From: Flavivirga jejuensis | Lineage (GTDB): Bacteria; Bacteroidota; Bacteroidia; Flavobacteriales; Flavobacteriaceae | DNA: 64,000 nucleotides | Direction of reading: 5' to 3' | Assembly (NCBI RefSeq): GCF_030540765.1 | Contig: NZ_JAUOEL010000001.1 | Span: forward strand, 434,001 to 498,000 | In this document: in pieces, positions 53,727-61,839 of the stretch | Layout: each line of letters opens with the position of its first letter | How positions within the stretch are numbered: the first letter of the stretch is position 1 | The notes under the pieces: generated by a model | What the model saw: the letters and a program-made list of their open reading frames with translations, nothing else | What the model was told of the DNA's origin: nothing | Databases searched by the model: none | Program-made: the position numbers and the translations under genes

Positions 53727-54332
53727 TCAGCTCGTTTCAGCGAGCTTTTTTACGATGATGCTTACGTGTTTAGAAGGATATTGGTCTAATTCCAAGTGTT
53801 TACATTCACAATTAGAATTCGATATTATATTGAGGATTTCTGTTATTCCAACGGATCCATAACAAAATTTTTCGTTGTGCCAAGTATCAATATGTTCGCC
53901 AATCGTATCGCCGAAAGTGAATAATAAAATTCCATCTGGCTTGAGTAAGTTGCAAAGTTTTTCAACCACTGGTTTATGACTTTTAATGGGCAAATGAAAG
54001 ATACTATCCCAAGCCACAATTAGGTCAAATTTCTCATTTGTTTCCCATTCGACTATGTCTGCTAGCTCAAAATTGATATTAGAATGCTGAGCTTTTGCGA
54101 GTTCAAGCATTTTATGGGAAATGTCAATTCCTTTTATAGTAAATTTGGCTTCTAAAATCTTGTTTATTATTCTGCCTCCGCTGCCACACCCAACATCAAG
54201 GGCATTGTCTTTTGATGAACAAAATTGAATAGCTTTATCGACCATTGAGAGTCCGTATTCAGATTGTAGCATTTCGTCATTCCATTTTTTGGCAATGTTG
54301 TCGTAGCTTTTCGCAAGGTCTATATTGTTCAT
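53727..54332 (-). CDS. Class I SAM-dependent methyltransferase
   Basis: 201 residues: NALDVGCGSGGRIINKI (SAM motif I), FTIKGIDISHKMLELA, FDLIVAWDSIFHLP, LLKPDGILLFTFGD. A small-molecule methyltransferase (family PF13649/08241 type) of unknown substrate. Minus strand, single. Confidence 0.82.
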   Translation of the reverse strand: MNNIDLAKSYDNIAKKWNDEMLQSEYGLSMVDKAIQFCSSKDNALDVGCGSGGRIINKILEAKFTIKGIDISHKMLELAKAQHSNINFELADIVEWETNEKFDLIVAWDSIFHLPIKSHKPVVEKLCNLLKPDGILLFTFGDTIGEHIDTWHNEKFCYGSVGITEILNIISNSNCECKHLELDQYPSKHVSIIVKKLAETS

Positions 54333-54379
54333 TTTTTAGTAATATATTTTTTTGTCTTCTCTTGAAACATAGCTGCAGG

Positions 54380-54454
54380 TCAAATAGATATACTTTCTTT
54401 TGTATTGGCTAATGTGCCATCAAAATCTAAAACAGACGTATTATAGATTTCATT
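54380..54454 (-). pseudogene. N-terminal fragment of a HAD-superfamily hydrolase
   Basis: Minus-strand frame NEIYNTSVLDFDGTLANTKES then stop; DFDGTL is the HAD motif I with the catalytic aspartate. No start codon and no continuation of the 200-residue fold. Lies in the 182-bp gap before the methyltransferase gene start. Confidence 0.6.
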
Positions 54455-54514
54455 AGGGTGGCGTTTTTTTCAATAAGCGTATAGCTTTGTATAATTACTC
54501 GGTTGCTGTAGCTG

Positions 54515-54880
54515 TCAACTTTTTGAAGTCAGTTTTTCAATTCCCTCTTCTACAGAACCAACAAAATTTACTTGTCCGAGCTTATTGCTTTCAAAGATAA
54601 AATCTTTTAGACTCTTACTTTCTATAGTATTAAAATCCCCAACTATGGCAATTTTGAAATCGTAAGTCGAAAATTTCTGTAAAATTTCACCTGCTATTTT
54701 TGTTTTTAACTCAAAGAAATGGGGTGTCAAATTATTTTTGGTTACGATTATGTTTTCAGCACCTTTATATCGACAGTTCATTAATATTTCTACAGCATCT
54801 TGAGCATTCCTTATCTCAACTTGGTCAGATGACAATTTAGCTATTTGAATGCCTTCGTTTTCGATAATTTCTATATTCAT
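54515..54880 (-). CDS. DUF4180 domain protein
   Basis: 121 residues: AQDAVEILMNCRYKGAENIIVTKNNLTPHFFELKTKIAGEILQKFSTYDFKIAIVGDF spans the DUF4180 signature in parts. It is a small protein found in many bacteria with STAS-like features and no known function. The DUF2938 gene ends 6 bp before its start, and the AraC gene is further upstream, giving a likely operon AraC-DUF2938-DUF4180. Confidence 0.8.
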   Translation of the reverse strand: MNIEIIENEGIQIAKLSSDQVEIRNAQDAVEILMNCRYKGAENIIVTKNNLTPHFFELKTKIAGEILQKFSTYDFKIAIVGDFNTIESKSLKDFIFESNKLGQVNFVGSVEEGIEKLTSKS

Positions 54881-54886
54881 ATTGAT

Positions 54887-55375
54887 TTAATTTTTGAATG
54901 TGTACTTTATAAGTACCGTACAAAGATATAAACCAATGCCATAAATAAAATGTGCCATAAAACTTTTCAAGCGCACAGTATTTGGGTCTGGCAGGTTTGA
55001 GCAAGCTACTCCAAAGCCAAAAGCGGGTTGCATTATAAAAAAAGGAGCTACTATGGTGGCTAATCCAATTACCAATGCTGGAAATAAAGTTGGCTTATCA
55101 AACCATCCTTTACCATAAATAGCAAACATTAAAAAAGCAAAGGTTATCCCAATAGCGTAATGTGATATCCAACCTAGTAATAGTTCATTTTTTATGGGCG
55201 TCGCATTCATAATTTTGTCATGATAAAATTGCCCATTGAACATATGACCAATCCACCTTCCCACAAAAGCATAGTTGAGAGATTTTATATGAAAGAAACT
55301 AAGGATATAACCCCAAAGATCCATAGCCAAGGTCGCTCCAATTCCCGTAAGGAATACTTTTAATAGTATATTCAT
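54887..55375 (-). CDS. DUF2938 membrane protein
   Basis: 162 residues, four hydrophobic segments and the conserved GATLAMDLWGYI, RWIGHM and PAFGFGVACSNLPDP motifs of DUF2938. Function unknown; often beside AraC regulators. Probably cotranscribed with the DUF4180 gene 6 bp away. Confidence 0.82.
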   Translation of the reverse strand: MNILLKVFLTGIGATLAMDLWGYILSFFHIKSLNYAFVGRWIGHMFNGQFYHDKIMNATPIKNELLLGWISHYAIGITFAFLMFAIYGKGWFDKPTLFPALVIGLATIVAPFFIMQPAFGFGVACSNLPDPNTVRLKSFMAHFIYGIGLYLCTVLIKYTFKN

Positions 55376-55489
55376 GTTGCTTAGTTTTTTTGTGATTTTT
55401 TAAGCAGTTGCGATTCATTTACAAAAGCTATTCAAAATTAGCTTCTATACCCATTATGGAGATAGGATAAAATTCAAAACAGATAGGAT

Positions 55490-56344
55490 TTATTTAAAGT
55501 TGTTCCGAAACATATCGGGAGTATATCCTGTATATGTTTTAAATAATCTGATGAAATGCGAAACATCATCATATCCTAAATGAAAAGCTATTTGATTAAT
55601 TTGATTTGAAGTGGCAAGGAGATTCCGTTTTGCTTCTAATATGATATGCTCTTTAATCATTTCTGAACAAGTAATGCCTAGTGAAGTTTTGGTAATGGTG
55701 TTCAATTGATACTGCGACAAATTCATCATATCGGCATATTGAACCACTTTTTTCTTGGTGTAAATATGTTCTGCTAAAAGCCCCATGAATTCCTCAAGGC
55801 GTTCTTGCATATAAAGCGTTCCGTTAGTTGATAGAGCATTGGAGCGATGACGAACAAGTTGAGTCAATAAGATAATCATATTTGCCTTTATAACCTCTTG
55901 ATACCCTTCTTCTTTCAACATGTACTCATTAAAAATATAATCCAATAACGAATACAATTTATTAAAGCTGTCGGCTTCCAATTGATAAAAATTTTGACTA
56001 CTAGCCCTCTGTAAAAAATGCTTTTCCGATTTGTTTTGAGTTGTATATAAATCAGTACTAAAGTTGATTAAATAACCTTTGCTTTTTGAGTCTAACTGAA
56101 GTTGATGTACTTGACCAGGTCGCAAGAAAAACAATGAATAATCGGCTATATCAAAAGATTTAAAGTCTATATTATGTTTGCCCTTTCCCTTTTGTAATGC
56201 TAACATAAAGTAGTAAGCGTGTCTATGAAGTGATTCTATAAGTGGTTTTCCATTGAGGATATCCGCAAGGCTTTTTATCCAAAAATTTTCAGAAAAATTG
56301 GACTCTGTATAGGGGGTTATTTTTCTTACTGGGATTTTTTTCAT
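55490..56344 (-). CDS. AraC-family regulator with cupin-like sensor
   Basis: 284 residues: N-terminal cupin-type ligand domain (SLHRHAYYFMLALQKGKGKHNIDF, LFFLRPGQVHQL) and a C-terminal HTH (MNLSQYQLNTITKTSLGITCSEMI, LGYDDVSHFIRLFKTYTGYTPDMFR). Candidate activator of the DUF2938-DUF4180 genes 114 bp downstream. Confidence 0.85.
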   Translation of the reverse strand: MKKIPVRKITPYTESNFSENFWIKSLADILNGKPLIESLHRHAYYFMLALQKGKGKHNIDFKSFDIADYSLFFLRPGQVHQLQLDSKSKGYLINFSTDLYTTQNKSEKHFLQRASSQNFYQLEADSFNKLYSLLDYIFNEYMLKEEGYQEVIKANMIILLTQLVRHRSNALSTNGTLYMQERLEEFMGLLAEHIYTKKKVVQYADMMNLSQYQLNTITKTSLGITCSEMIKEHIILEAKRNLLATSNQINQIAFHLGYDDVSHFIRLFKTYTGYTPDMFRNNFK

Positions 56345-56517
56345 TTCAACTTTAAACTCTTAAAGTAATGTTATATTCCTATTTAAATTATAAATCATTG
56401 CCTGTAGCCCACACGTTTTTTGATGGATGCAATTTCTATGTATTGATAACTTTTTTGGCAGGATCAAGTATTAAGTACTGAAAAAAAATGAAAGACAAGT
56501 TTTAATTATTCCCATTA

Positions 56518-56730
56518 TTAGTTTGCTTTCCAGTCCGATTCTTCCAATTCAAATAGTTCATCTACCTTGATATTGAATATGGAAGCGATCTTGAAGGCCA
56601 ATGCTGTTGATGGAACAAAGCGCCCTTTCTCTATGGCATGAATAGTCTGACGCGTAACATTAACTTTTTCAGCCAAAGCTGCCTGTGACATATCATTTCT
56701 TGCCCGCTCTACTTTGATAAGATTTTTCAT
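56518..56730 (-). CDS. XRE-family HTH regulator (YozG/YgzD type)
   Basis: 70 residues, almost only an HTH: ARNDMSQAALAEKVNVTRQTIHAIEKGRFVPS and a tail INKVDELFELEESD-like (FNIKVDELFELEESDWKAN). Overlaps the stop of the membrane protein gene by 4 bp. In such pairs the regulator controls its membrane partner; operators are seen at 57129-57170. Confidence 0.9.
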   Translation of the reverse strand: MKNLIKVERARNDMSQAALAEKVNVTRQTIHAIEKGRFVPSTALAFKIASIFNIKVDELFELEESDWKAN

Positions 56731-57119
56731 TCTTTAAACTTAAGAATAGTGAAACTTATAAATGCAACCAGTAAACAAACCAGTGTAAACCAGTAGGAAG
56801 AAATAGCCCCATCTTGATTGCCGTCAGGGTACGTAGTAATGTAATTTGTAATAGTACCAGCTATACAAGTGAACACAAAACCTATTGCCAACGATTTGAA
56901 TTTCAAATATCTGATTCTCTCATCCGCCATAGGACGACCAGAGAAAAATAAGAACAACAACCCCATGCCTAAAAGACCAATTAGACTCTCTACAAACCAA
57001 TTTCCATTTTTTACCACTTCGAAAATTAGTGCTCCAATTGCCAACAAAATGAAGGCAAGACCTAAATAAAAATTTCCCCTAATAAACCAGGAAACCAATG
57101 ATTGACGATTTGTTTTCAT
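56727..57119 (-). CDS. Four-helix membrane protein linked to XRE regulator
   Basis: 130 residues with four hydrophobic segments (about 15-35, 40-60, 75-95, 107-127) and a GRPMADERIRYLKFKS loop that recalls DUF2178-like proteins. Function unknown. First gene of a two-gene unit with the HTH regulator. Confidence 0.75.
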   Translation of the reverse strand: MKTNRQSLVSWFIRGNFYLGLAFILLAIGALIFEVVKNGNWFVESLIGLLGMGLLFLFFSGRPMADERIRYLKFKSLAIGFVFTCIAGTITNYITTYPDGNQDGAISSYWFTLVCLLVAFISFTILKFKE

Positions 57120-57128
57120 ATTTATAAA

Positions 57129-57170
57129 ATTGTAAATTATACAATAACAAATGTAAACTATAATTTACAT
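57129..57170 (-). promoter_or_regulatory. Promoter with two dyads before the membrane protein/HTH pair
   Basis: Minus-strand TACATTTG (57148-57155) is a full -7 match, with TTGT about 20 bp upstream. Dyads ATTGTA-AATTA-TACAAT (57129-57145) and ATGTAAA-CTATAA-TTTACAT (57151-57170) lie on the two sides. They fit autoregulation by the XRE protein. Confidence 0.6.
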
Positions 57171-57219
57171 ATAGACAAGTTTGTAATAACAAAAATAAAT
57201 ATAACAATTAAAAAAAAAT

Positions 57220-57303
57220 TTATAAACAGACTGCGTTATTTGTAAAGTTCTCTACAATTTTTTCTGATTTATTGCCATTTAGGATTAAGGATAGTAAGCG
57301 GAA
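57220..57303 (-). pseudogene. Second short AlkD-type C-terminal tail
   Basis: Frame FRLLSLILNGNKSEKIVENFTN then stop; 25 bases (57272-57296) match the 51742-51766 region of the first remnant with three differences (ATTGCCATTTAGGATTAAGG). Probably a piece of the same gene family left by recombination. The surrounding gap 57171-57379 shows nothing else. Confidence 0.4.
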
Positions 57304-57379
57304 GTAAATACATCACTAAAATATTCCATTCGTTATATTTATTATTTTAGTATCCTTAATTAAAGTTGGGTCATTCTAA

Positions 57380-58783
57380 ATGAAATCTAATAAAACAAGA
57401 AAAGAGTATATTAAACGGGTAAATTACGTCTTAGATTTCGTTGAAAAGAATCTTGATACGGATTTATCTCTAGAACGACTATCAAAGAAAAGTAATTACT
57501 CATCTTTTCATTTTCATAGAGTTTTTTCCATCATTGTTGGTGAAACAATAAATGAATATATAAACAGGAAACGAGTAGAGCGTATTGCATCTATTCTGCT
57601 TGTAAATACAAGTACACCTATAAAAGAACTTGCCTATAATTATGGATTTAATAGTGAAAGTTCCTTTTCAAGAACATTTAAAAAATATTATAGAGTTAGC
57701 CCTACAAGGTTTAAGTCTGAAGGAAAAACAATACTTCGCAAGATTGGTATAGTCCCTTTCACAACTGAAAAATATATTCGTAGCATTGATAACATTAAAA
57801 AGTGGATTGATATGAATGCGCGAATAACCGTAAAAGAATTAGAAGAGATAAAACTTGCTAGTATAATGCATATTGGAGAATTTGATAAAATTGGCAATAT
57901 GTATCAAAGATTAATGAAATGGGGGCACACAAAAAAAGTATTGCCTACTTCGGATTTTAAAGCAATAACCATTTATCACGACAATCCTAATGTTACTCAA
58001 ATTTCAAAAGTGAGATATAGTGCATGTGTAAGAGTTAGCAAGGATATAAATGCTGAAGGAGAAATTAGACCCTTTACAATCCCAAAAGGGAACTATGCTG
58101 TTGGCAATTTTGAAATTGAAGCAAACGATATCTCAAAAGCATGGGAAAGCATGTCGATTTGGGTAATAGAAAACAATTATAACTTTAGAGATGGGGTTTA
58201 TTTTGAAGTATACCTTAATGACCATAAAACCCACCCTGAACAAAAATTTATAATAGACATTTGTATTCCTATTGAAAAATTTAATAAAAGTAATGAGGTA
58301 TCAAATAATGAAAATCTATCTAATTGTAAAAACCAAACTAAACAAGGTCAGGTACATGTGGATTATCATCAATTGATAAACTACATGAAAGAAATAAAAA
58401 TGTTTTTCGATAAAGAATATCAGACCGTTTTTAAACTAGGAGCCATTTACAATGGGAATCCTGATTTCTCCTATTTCTCACTAACAACTGAGGAGTTAAA
58501 AAGGCTAAAATTAAAGTTTGTCATTATTTTTAATCACAAAAAGATGTGCTTTAATATTTGTTTATCTGGCCAAAACAAAAGCATTCGAAAAAAGTACTGG
58601 AAGCTATTCAAAGGAAGTAGTTGGAACAAGTATCATTTAGCAGAATCAATTGATGATAGTCTGTCGATTATTGACTACACAATAGTCGAAGAACCTAATT
58701 TTGATGATACCACTATTTTAATAAAACAAATTGAAACCGAATCATTCAAATTCATTAATGAAATTAGAAATATCCTTGAATAA
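57380..58783 (+). CDS. AraC regulator fused to GyrI-like and a third C-terminal domain
   Basis: 467 residues: AraC HTH in 1-115 (YSSFHFHRVFSIIVGETINEYINRKRVER, YGFNSESSFSRTFKKYYRVSPTRFK), a GyrI-like ligand domain in about 145-305 (VKELEEIKLASIMHIGEF, IPKGNYAVGNFEI, FEVYLNDHKTHPEQKFIIDICIPI), then about 320-467 with MKEIKMFFDKEYQTVFKLGAIYNG and FNHKKMCFNICLSGQNK..YWKLFKGSSWNKYHLAESID, which resembles the free-standing DUF7000-like proteins. A multi-domain drug- or metabolite-sensing regulator. Targets unknown. Confidence 0.85.
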   Translation: MKSNKTRKEYIKRVNYVLDFVEKNLDTDLSLERLSKKSNYSSFHFHRVFSIIVGETINEYINRKRVERIASILLVNTSTPIKELAYNYGFNSESSFSRTFKKYYRVSPTRFKSEGKTILRKIGIVPFTTEKYIRSIDNIKKWIDMNARITVKELEEIKLASIMHIGEFDKIGNMYQRLMKWGHTKKVLPTSDFKAITIYHDNPNVTQISKVRYSACVRVSKDINAEGEIRPFTIPKGNYAVGNFEIEANDISKAWESMSIWVIENNYNFRDGVYFEVYLNDHKTHPEQKFIIDICIPIEKFNKSNEVSNNENLSNCKNQTKQGQVHVDYHQLINYMKEIKMFFDKEYQTVFKLGAIYNGNPDFSYFSLTTEELKRLKLKFVIIFNHKKMCFNICLSGQNKSIRKKYWKLFKGSSWNKYHLAESIDDSLSIIDYTIVEEPNFDDTTILIKQIETESFKFINEIRNILE

Positions 58784-58879
58784 ATCATACAAATAATCTT
58801 AGATGTAATCATTTGCAACTCTAGTCCAGAAAGAATCTTTGATTAAAATGTTAAGTTTGTAAAACCTTGTTTAAATTAA

Positions 58880-58904
58880 TAAAGGCGGTCAATTTAACCG
58901 CCTT
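58880..58904. terminator. Bidirectional terminator between the AraC-GyrI and rsgA genes
   Basis: AAAGGCGGT, loop CAATTTA, ACCGCCTTT; convergent genes on both sides end close by. Confidence 0.85.
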
Positions 58905-58923
58905 TATTACATTCTTATTGCTC

Positions 58924-60003
58924 CTACTGGTATCTATCCTTTTTCTTATGCTTCATGACATTTTTGACCATCTTTCCAAATATTTTATCTTTTTGTCTTT
59001 TTTCAAAAATAGTAGAAGTATAATGTTCCTGTTCTCTTTCGAGCTTCATAAAATTTTCATAGACATTTTCATCTAGTTCACCAGAATCAAGAGCGCTTGT
59101 TACAGCACAACCTTTTGTGCTAATATGATTACAATCATTAAACTTACAATGTTTCTTTAATTCAGTAATCTGTTCAAAAGTACTTGCCAATCCATTTGGA
59201 CTATCAATAATTCCCACTTCTCTCATGCCAGGGTTGTCTATTAAGATTCCTCCTGTTTCCAAAACAATAAGCTCCCGATGAGTCGTTACATGTTTTCCTC
59301 TATCTATACTATTGCTTATCCCATTAGTTTTCATCAGATCTTTTCCTGTTATGTTATTGATTAGGCTTGACTTACCTACGCCAGATGAACCAAGTAAACA
59401 GTAAGTTTTACCAGTTTTAATTATTGACTTTACATCATCTAACCCTTCCCCAGTTAAATTACTTAGCGTGAGTAAAGGTGTGTTCTTAATTCTCTCTTTC
59501 ACTTGAGAAATTATTTTAGCCCTTTCATTTTCATCCACAAGGTCTACTTTACTGAAAATAATTATGGGTTTAATGGAACTAGAGTTGCAAATAGTAAGAT
59601 ATCGCTCAAGTCTGTTTATACTAAAATCTCGATTTAGGGATTGAACAATCAATCCGAAATCTAAATTCGAAGCAATAATCTGTTTTTCACCTTTTCTTCC
59701 CACAGTTTGTCTTACCAATATGGTCTCTCTCGGATAGACGGCATGAATGAGCCCCTTATTGGTGTCATATTCTATTAATGCGACCCAATCACCAACAGCA
59801 GGAAAATCCATACTACTTTCAGCAGTGTATCTTAAATTTCCCAGCAGTTCAGATTCCACCTCTCCTTGTTCAGTTAAAACAATGTATCTTTCTCTATGTT
59901 GTAGAATTACACGACCAACCAAAAAAGAATCTAATTGATTTTCAAATTTATAAGTATTTAATATTTGTTTGAAGCCTAAATCTTCAAGGTTTATATGTTT
60001 CAT
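58924..60003 (-). CDS. rsgA: Ribosome small-subunit-dependent GTPase A
   Basis: About 359 residues from Met at 60003 (an upstream ATG at 60036 would add 11). Circularly permuted GTPase: OB-fold N-terminus, NxxD-type FSKVDLVDEN, then P-loop LLGSSGVGKSSL, and the C-terminal zinc knuckle C-x5-C-x-H-x5-C (HCKFNDCNHISTKGC). It checks 30S maturation. Placed in the island, so it may be a second copy beside a core gene. The GNAT gene upstream is probably cotranscribed. Confidence 0.92.
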   Translation of the reverse strand: MKHINLEDLGFKQILNTYKFENQLDSFLVGRVILQHRERYIVLTEQGEVESELLGNLRYTAESSMDFPAVGDWVALIEYDTNKGLIHAVYPRETILVRQTVGRKGEKQIIASNLDFGLIVQSLNRDFSINRLERYLTICNSSSIKPIIIFSKVDLVDENERAKIISQVKERIKNTPLLTLSNLTGEGLDDVKSIIKTGKTYCLLGSSGVGKSSLINNITGKDLMKTNGISNSIDRGKHVTTHRELIVLETGGILIDNPGMREVGIIDSPNGLASTFEQITELKKHCKFNDCNHISTKGCAVTSALDSGELDENVYENFMKLEREQEHYTSTIFEKRQKDKIFGKMVKNVMKHKKKDRYQ

Positions 60004-60067
60004 TTGTTTTATTAATTGAAGTGATACAAGTGGCACGATAGTTATCCATCATGCCATAATTATACTC

Positions 60068-60607
60068 TTACCAATAACGAGTATCATTAATTGCTTCTAC
60101 ACAATATGTTTTGCCAGTAATTGGTTTTATTTCATGGTTTTCTAGTGATTGGGCAATCCAGCATTTAGGACAACCTATTGTTAAAGGGGCTTGAATAATT
60201 TTTGTTGATATAGGTTTATAACCTACTTTGGAATAAAAACGAATATCTCCATATGTGGTAACAATTTGGACACCACCATTTCTTAAAACACCATGCGCAT
60301 ATTTAATGAGGTTTGTGCCTATTCCTTTACCCCGTGCAGTTGGTTTTACGGCAATAGGTGATAATAGCCATGCATTAGTATGATTTTGCTTAAAGCGCAA
60401 TTTTGAAAAAATTACGCAAGCGGAAATTACACCTTCATGCATACTTATGAAAACTTTTAAGTATTGATTACTTGTGTTTTCAAGTAAATCCTTAGCAAGT
60501 TTTCCTATTAAACTTCCTTCTTTTTTGTCTTCCTCAAAAGGAAATGTTTCTGCAAATAGTTGAATGATTTCTTGGTGCCGTCCACCTTGATATATTGAAT
60601 TTTTCAC
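60068..60607 (-). CDS. GNAT N-acetyltransferase
   Basis: 179 residues with acetyl-CoA site AVKPTARGKGIGTNLIKYA and YGDIRFYSKVGYKPI, the YhbS-like pattern of small GNAT enzymes. A GCPKCW cysteine pair is present near residue 150. Substrate unknown. The gene is 31 bp before rsgA's upstream ATG. Confidence 0.85.
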   Translation of the reverse strand: MKNSIYQGGRHQEIIQLFAETFPFEEDKKEGSLIGKLAKDLLENTSNQYLKVFISMHEGVISACVIFSKLRFKQNHTNAWLLSPIAVKPTARGKGIGTNLIKYAHGVLRNGGVQIVTTYGDIRFYSKVGYKPISTKIIQAPLTIGCPKCWIAQSLENHEIKPITGKTYCVEAINDTRYW

Positions 60608-61160
60608 TTGTTTTAATCTTAGTTATTATATATGAATCGCTTTTAGCTCCAAAACCATGATGCAAGGGAAAATTCCAAGTATAAAATAAGCATATTAGTA
60701 ATTAACAACTAATGCGTATTTCTGTTTTTTAATTTAAAATAAGGAATGTAACCTTGATGCAAGACGGTAGAAGCTCCGTTGCATAGGAAAAATAAGGGAG
60801 GTTGACAGTAATGAATTAATTGACTAATTCAAACAACTGTCTTTTATACCAACTCCTTAGTGTCGAATATGAATTGAGGAAAGTTTCTCATAAGAGGCAA
60901 AAATATAAAAAATTAAGGAAAACTTAAAGTGAGTTGGAGTAATATTTAATAGGGCAAATTTTTGCTTTTTTAAATTTGAAGGGTGTAGCATTTTGTTAAA
61001 TTTCTTCAAATTTGTATTGTTTTGTGACATTACAAATGATATATTTGCCTTTAGAAAGTTATTTTGACATTATAGAAATCATATAAAAGTTCACAAATTG
61101 TTAACATTAGTTTGTGAATATTAGTGAGTATTAGGTCTTAAATATGTCCTAAAAATATAA

Positions 61161-61182
61161 GGTTCGGATTCCATCCAGACCG
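61161..61182 (+). repeat. Degenerate partial copy of the tRNA-Asp 3' end (putative att site)
   Basis: 22 bases match the tRNA-Asp 3' end at 39495-39516 with four differences (GGTTCG.., CCATCCAGACCG), and AAATTGCTAA follows both (39522-39531 and 61185-61194). Same orientation, only the 3' part of the tRNA is present. This is the arrangement left at the far end of a tRNA-integrated element. It lies in the 1.2-kb gap 60608-61839. Confidence 0.6.
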
Positions 61183-61197
61183 AAAAATTGCTAAAAG

Positions 61198-61226
61198 AAA
61201 GCTCTGAGGAATTAGGGCTTTTTTTG
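61198..61226 (+). terminator. Hairpin with T-run after the tRNA fragment
   Basis: AAAGCTCT, 8-base loop, AGGGCTTT then T-run. A transcript end exists here though no gene precedes it, as if a tRNA or small RNA gene had stood there. Confidence 0.55.
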
Positions 61227-61360
61227 GAAATTTAAAGAAGTTGTGTTGTCCTAGAGAAATCTAGGAAGTAGTAATACCAAGTAAATTTGGTATTCCAATG
61301 AGAAGCTTTCCTTTTTTCTTTATAGAAGATTGGGATGCTTTTTTATTTTATAATAGTTAC

Positions 61361-61441
61361 ATTATCTACATTATCTACATTATCTACATTATCTACATTA
61401 TCTACATTATCTACATTATCTACATTATCTACATTATGTAC
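61361..61441. repeat. 9-bp tandem repeat (ATTATCTAC), eight perfect units plus a variant
   Basis: Eight uninterrupted copies of ATTATCTAC at 61361-61432, then ATTATGTAC (61433-61441); the preceding AATAGTTAC is a degenerate unit. A minisatellite that can change copy number by slippage. It adjoins the end of a broken minus-strand reading frame. Confidence 0.95.
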
Positions 61442-61684
61442 GTTTTCTAAACAGTGTTGTGTTTCCTAAAACATTATCAATTTCGGTTGAGAAAAGATTA
61501 CATTCTGTGTAAAATTCATGGATCAGAGATTTTTTAAGTCAGTTCGGTCGATTCGTTTTTTGTCAACAATTGAATCAGTCAAAAGTTTAAAATCAGTTAC
61601 CATTCTGTGAGAATGGTCTAAATATCTTTGTTCTCCGTCTTGAGCTAAATTCCTAACAATTGAACTATCGTTTTGACTATATTT
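61434..61684 (-). pseudogene. Frameshifted fragment of an unknown protein
   Basis: Minus-strand frames: SQNDSSIVRNLAQDGEQRYL..SHRMVTDFKLLTDSIVDKKRIDRTDLK, then after a run of A's the frame continues as SLIHEFYTECNLFSTEIDNVLGNTTLFRKRT and stop. One base is missing in the A-run. No start codon. Its stop codon lies in the last repeat unit. From 60608 to 61160 I see only intergenic AT-rich sequence with a TATATTTG box at 61040. Confidence 0.5.
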
Positions 61685-61793
61685 TTAATTGAAGAGTATG
61701 TGGTTACCATTGTTAGCTTTAGTTATTCTTATTTCCCTATTTTATCTTAAAAAATCCCATTTATTAACCCTCCAATAATTTAACAAAACTTTA

Positions 61794-61835
61794 TTAGTTG
61801 CATATGCAACTAACTATAGTGGTAAACTATATTTG
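61794..61835 (+). promoter_or_regulatory. MarR operator palindrome and promoter
   Basis: TTAGTTGCATATGCAACTAA is a perfect 20-bp palindrome at 61794-61813, covering the -33 position; TATATTTG at 61828-61835 is the -7 box. The start codon ATG at 61840 lies only 4 bp after it, so the transcript probably begins at the start codon itself. Confidence 0.8.
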
Positions 61836-61839
61836 CAGA

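Noticed and set aside
60850-60945. Inverted ACCAACTC/GAGTTGG arms as a possible small RNA or mobile repeat
   Set aside because: Arms are short and the interior shows no further pairing or second copy in the window.
39443-61194. Integrase or transfer genes in the island
   Set aside because: None of the reading frames shows tyrosine or serine recombinase, relaxase or conjugation motifs.
61361-61441. Tandem repeat considered as a CRISPR array
   Set aside because: Units are 9 bp and contiguous, with no spacers and no cas genes.
61698-61778. 26-codon hydrophobic frame beginning MWLPLLALVI
   Set aside because: Could be a small membrane peptide, but there is no promoter, no conservation evidence, and the region is full of debris.
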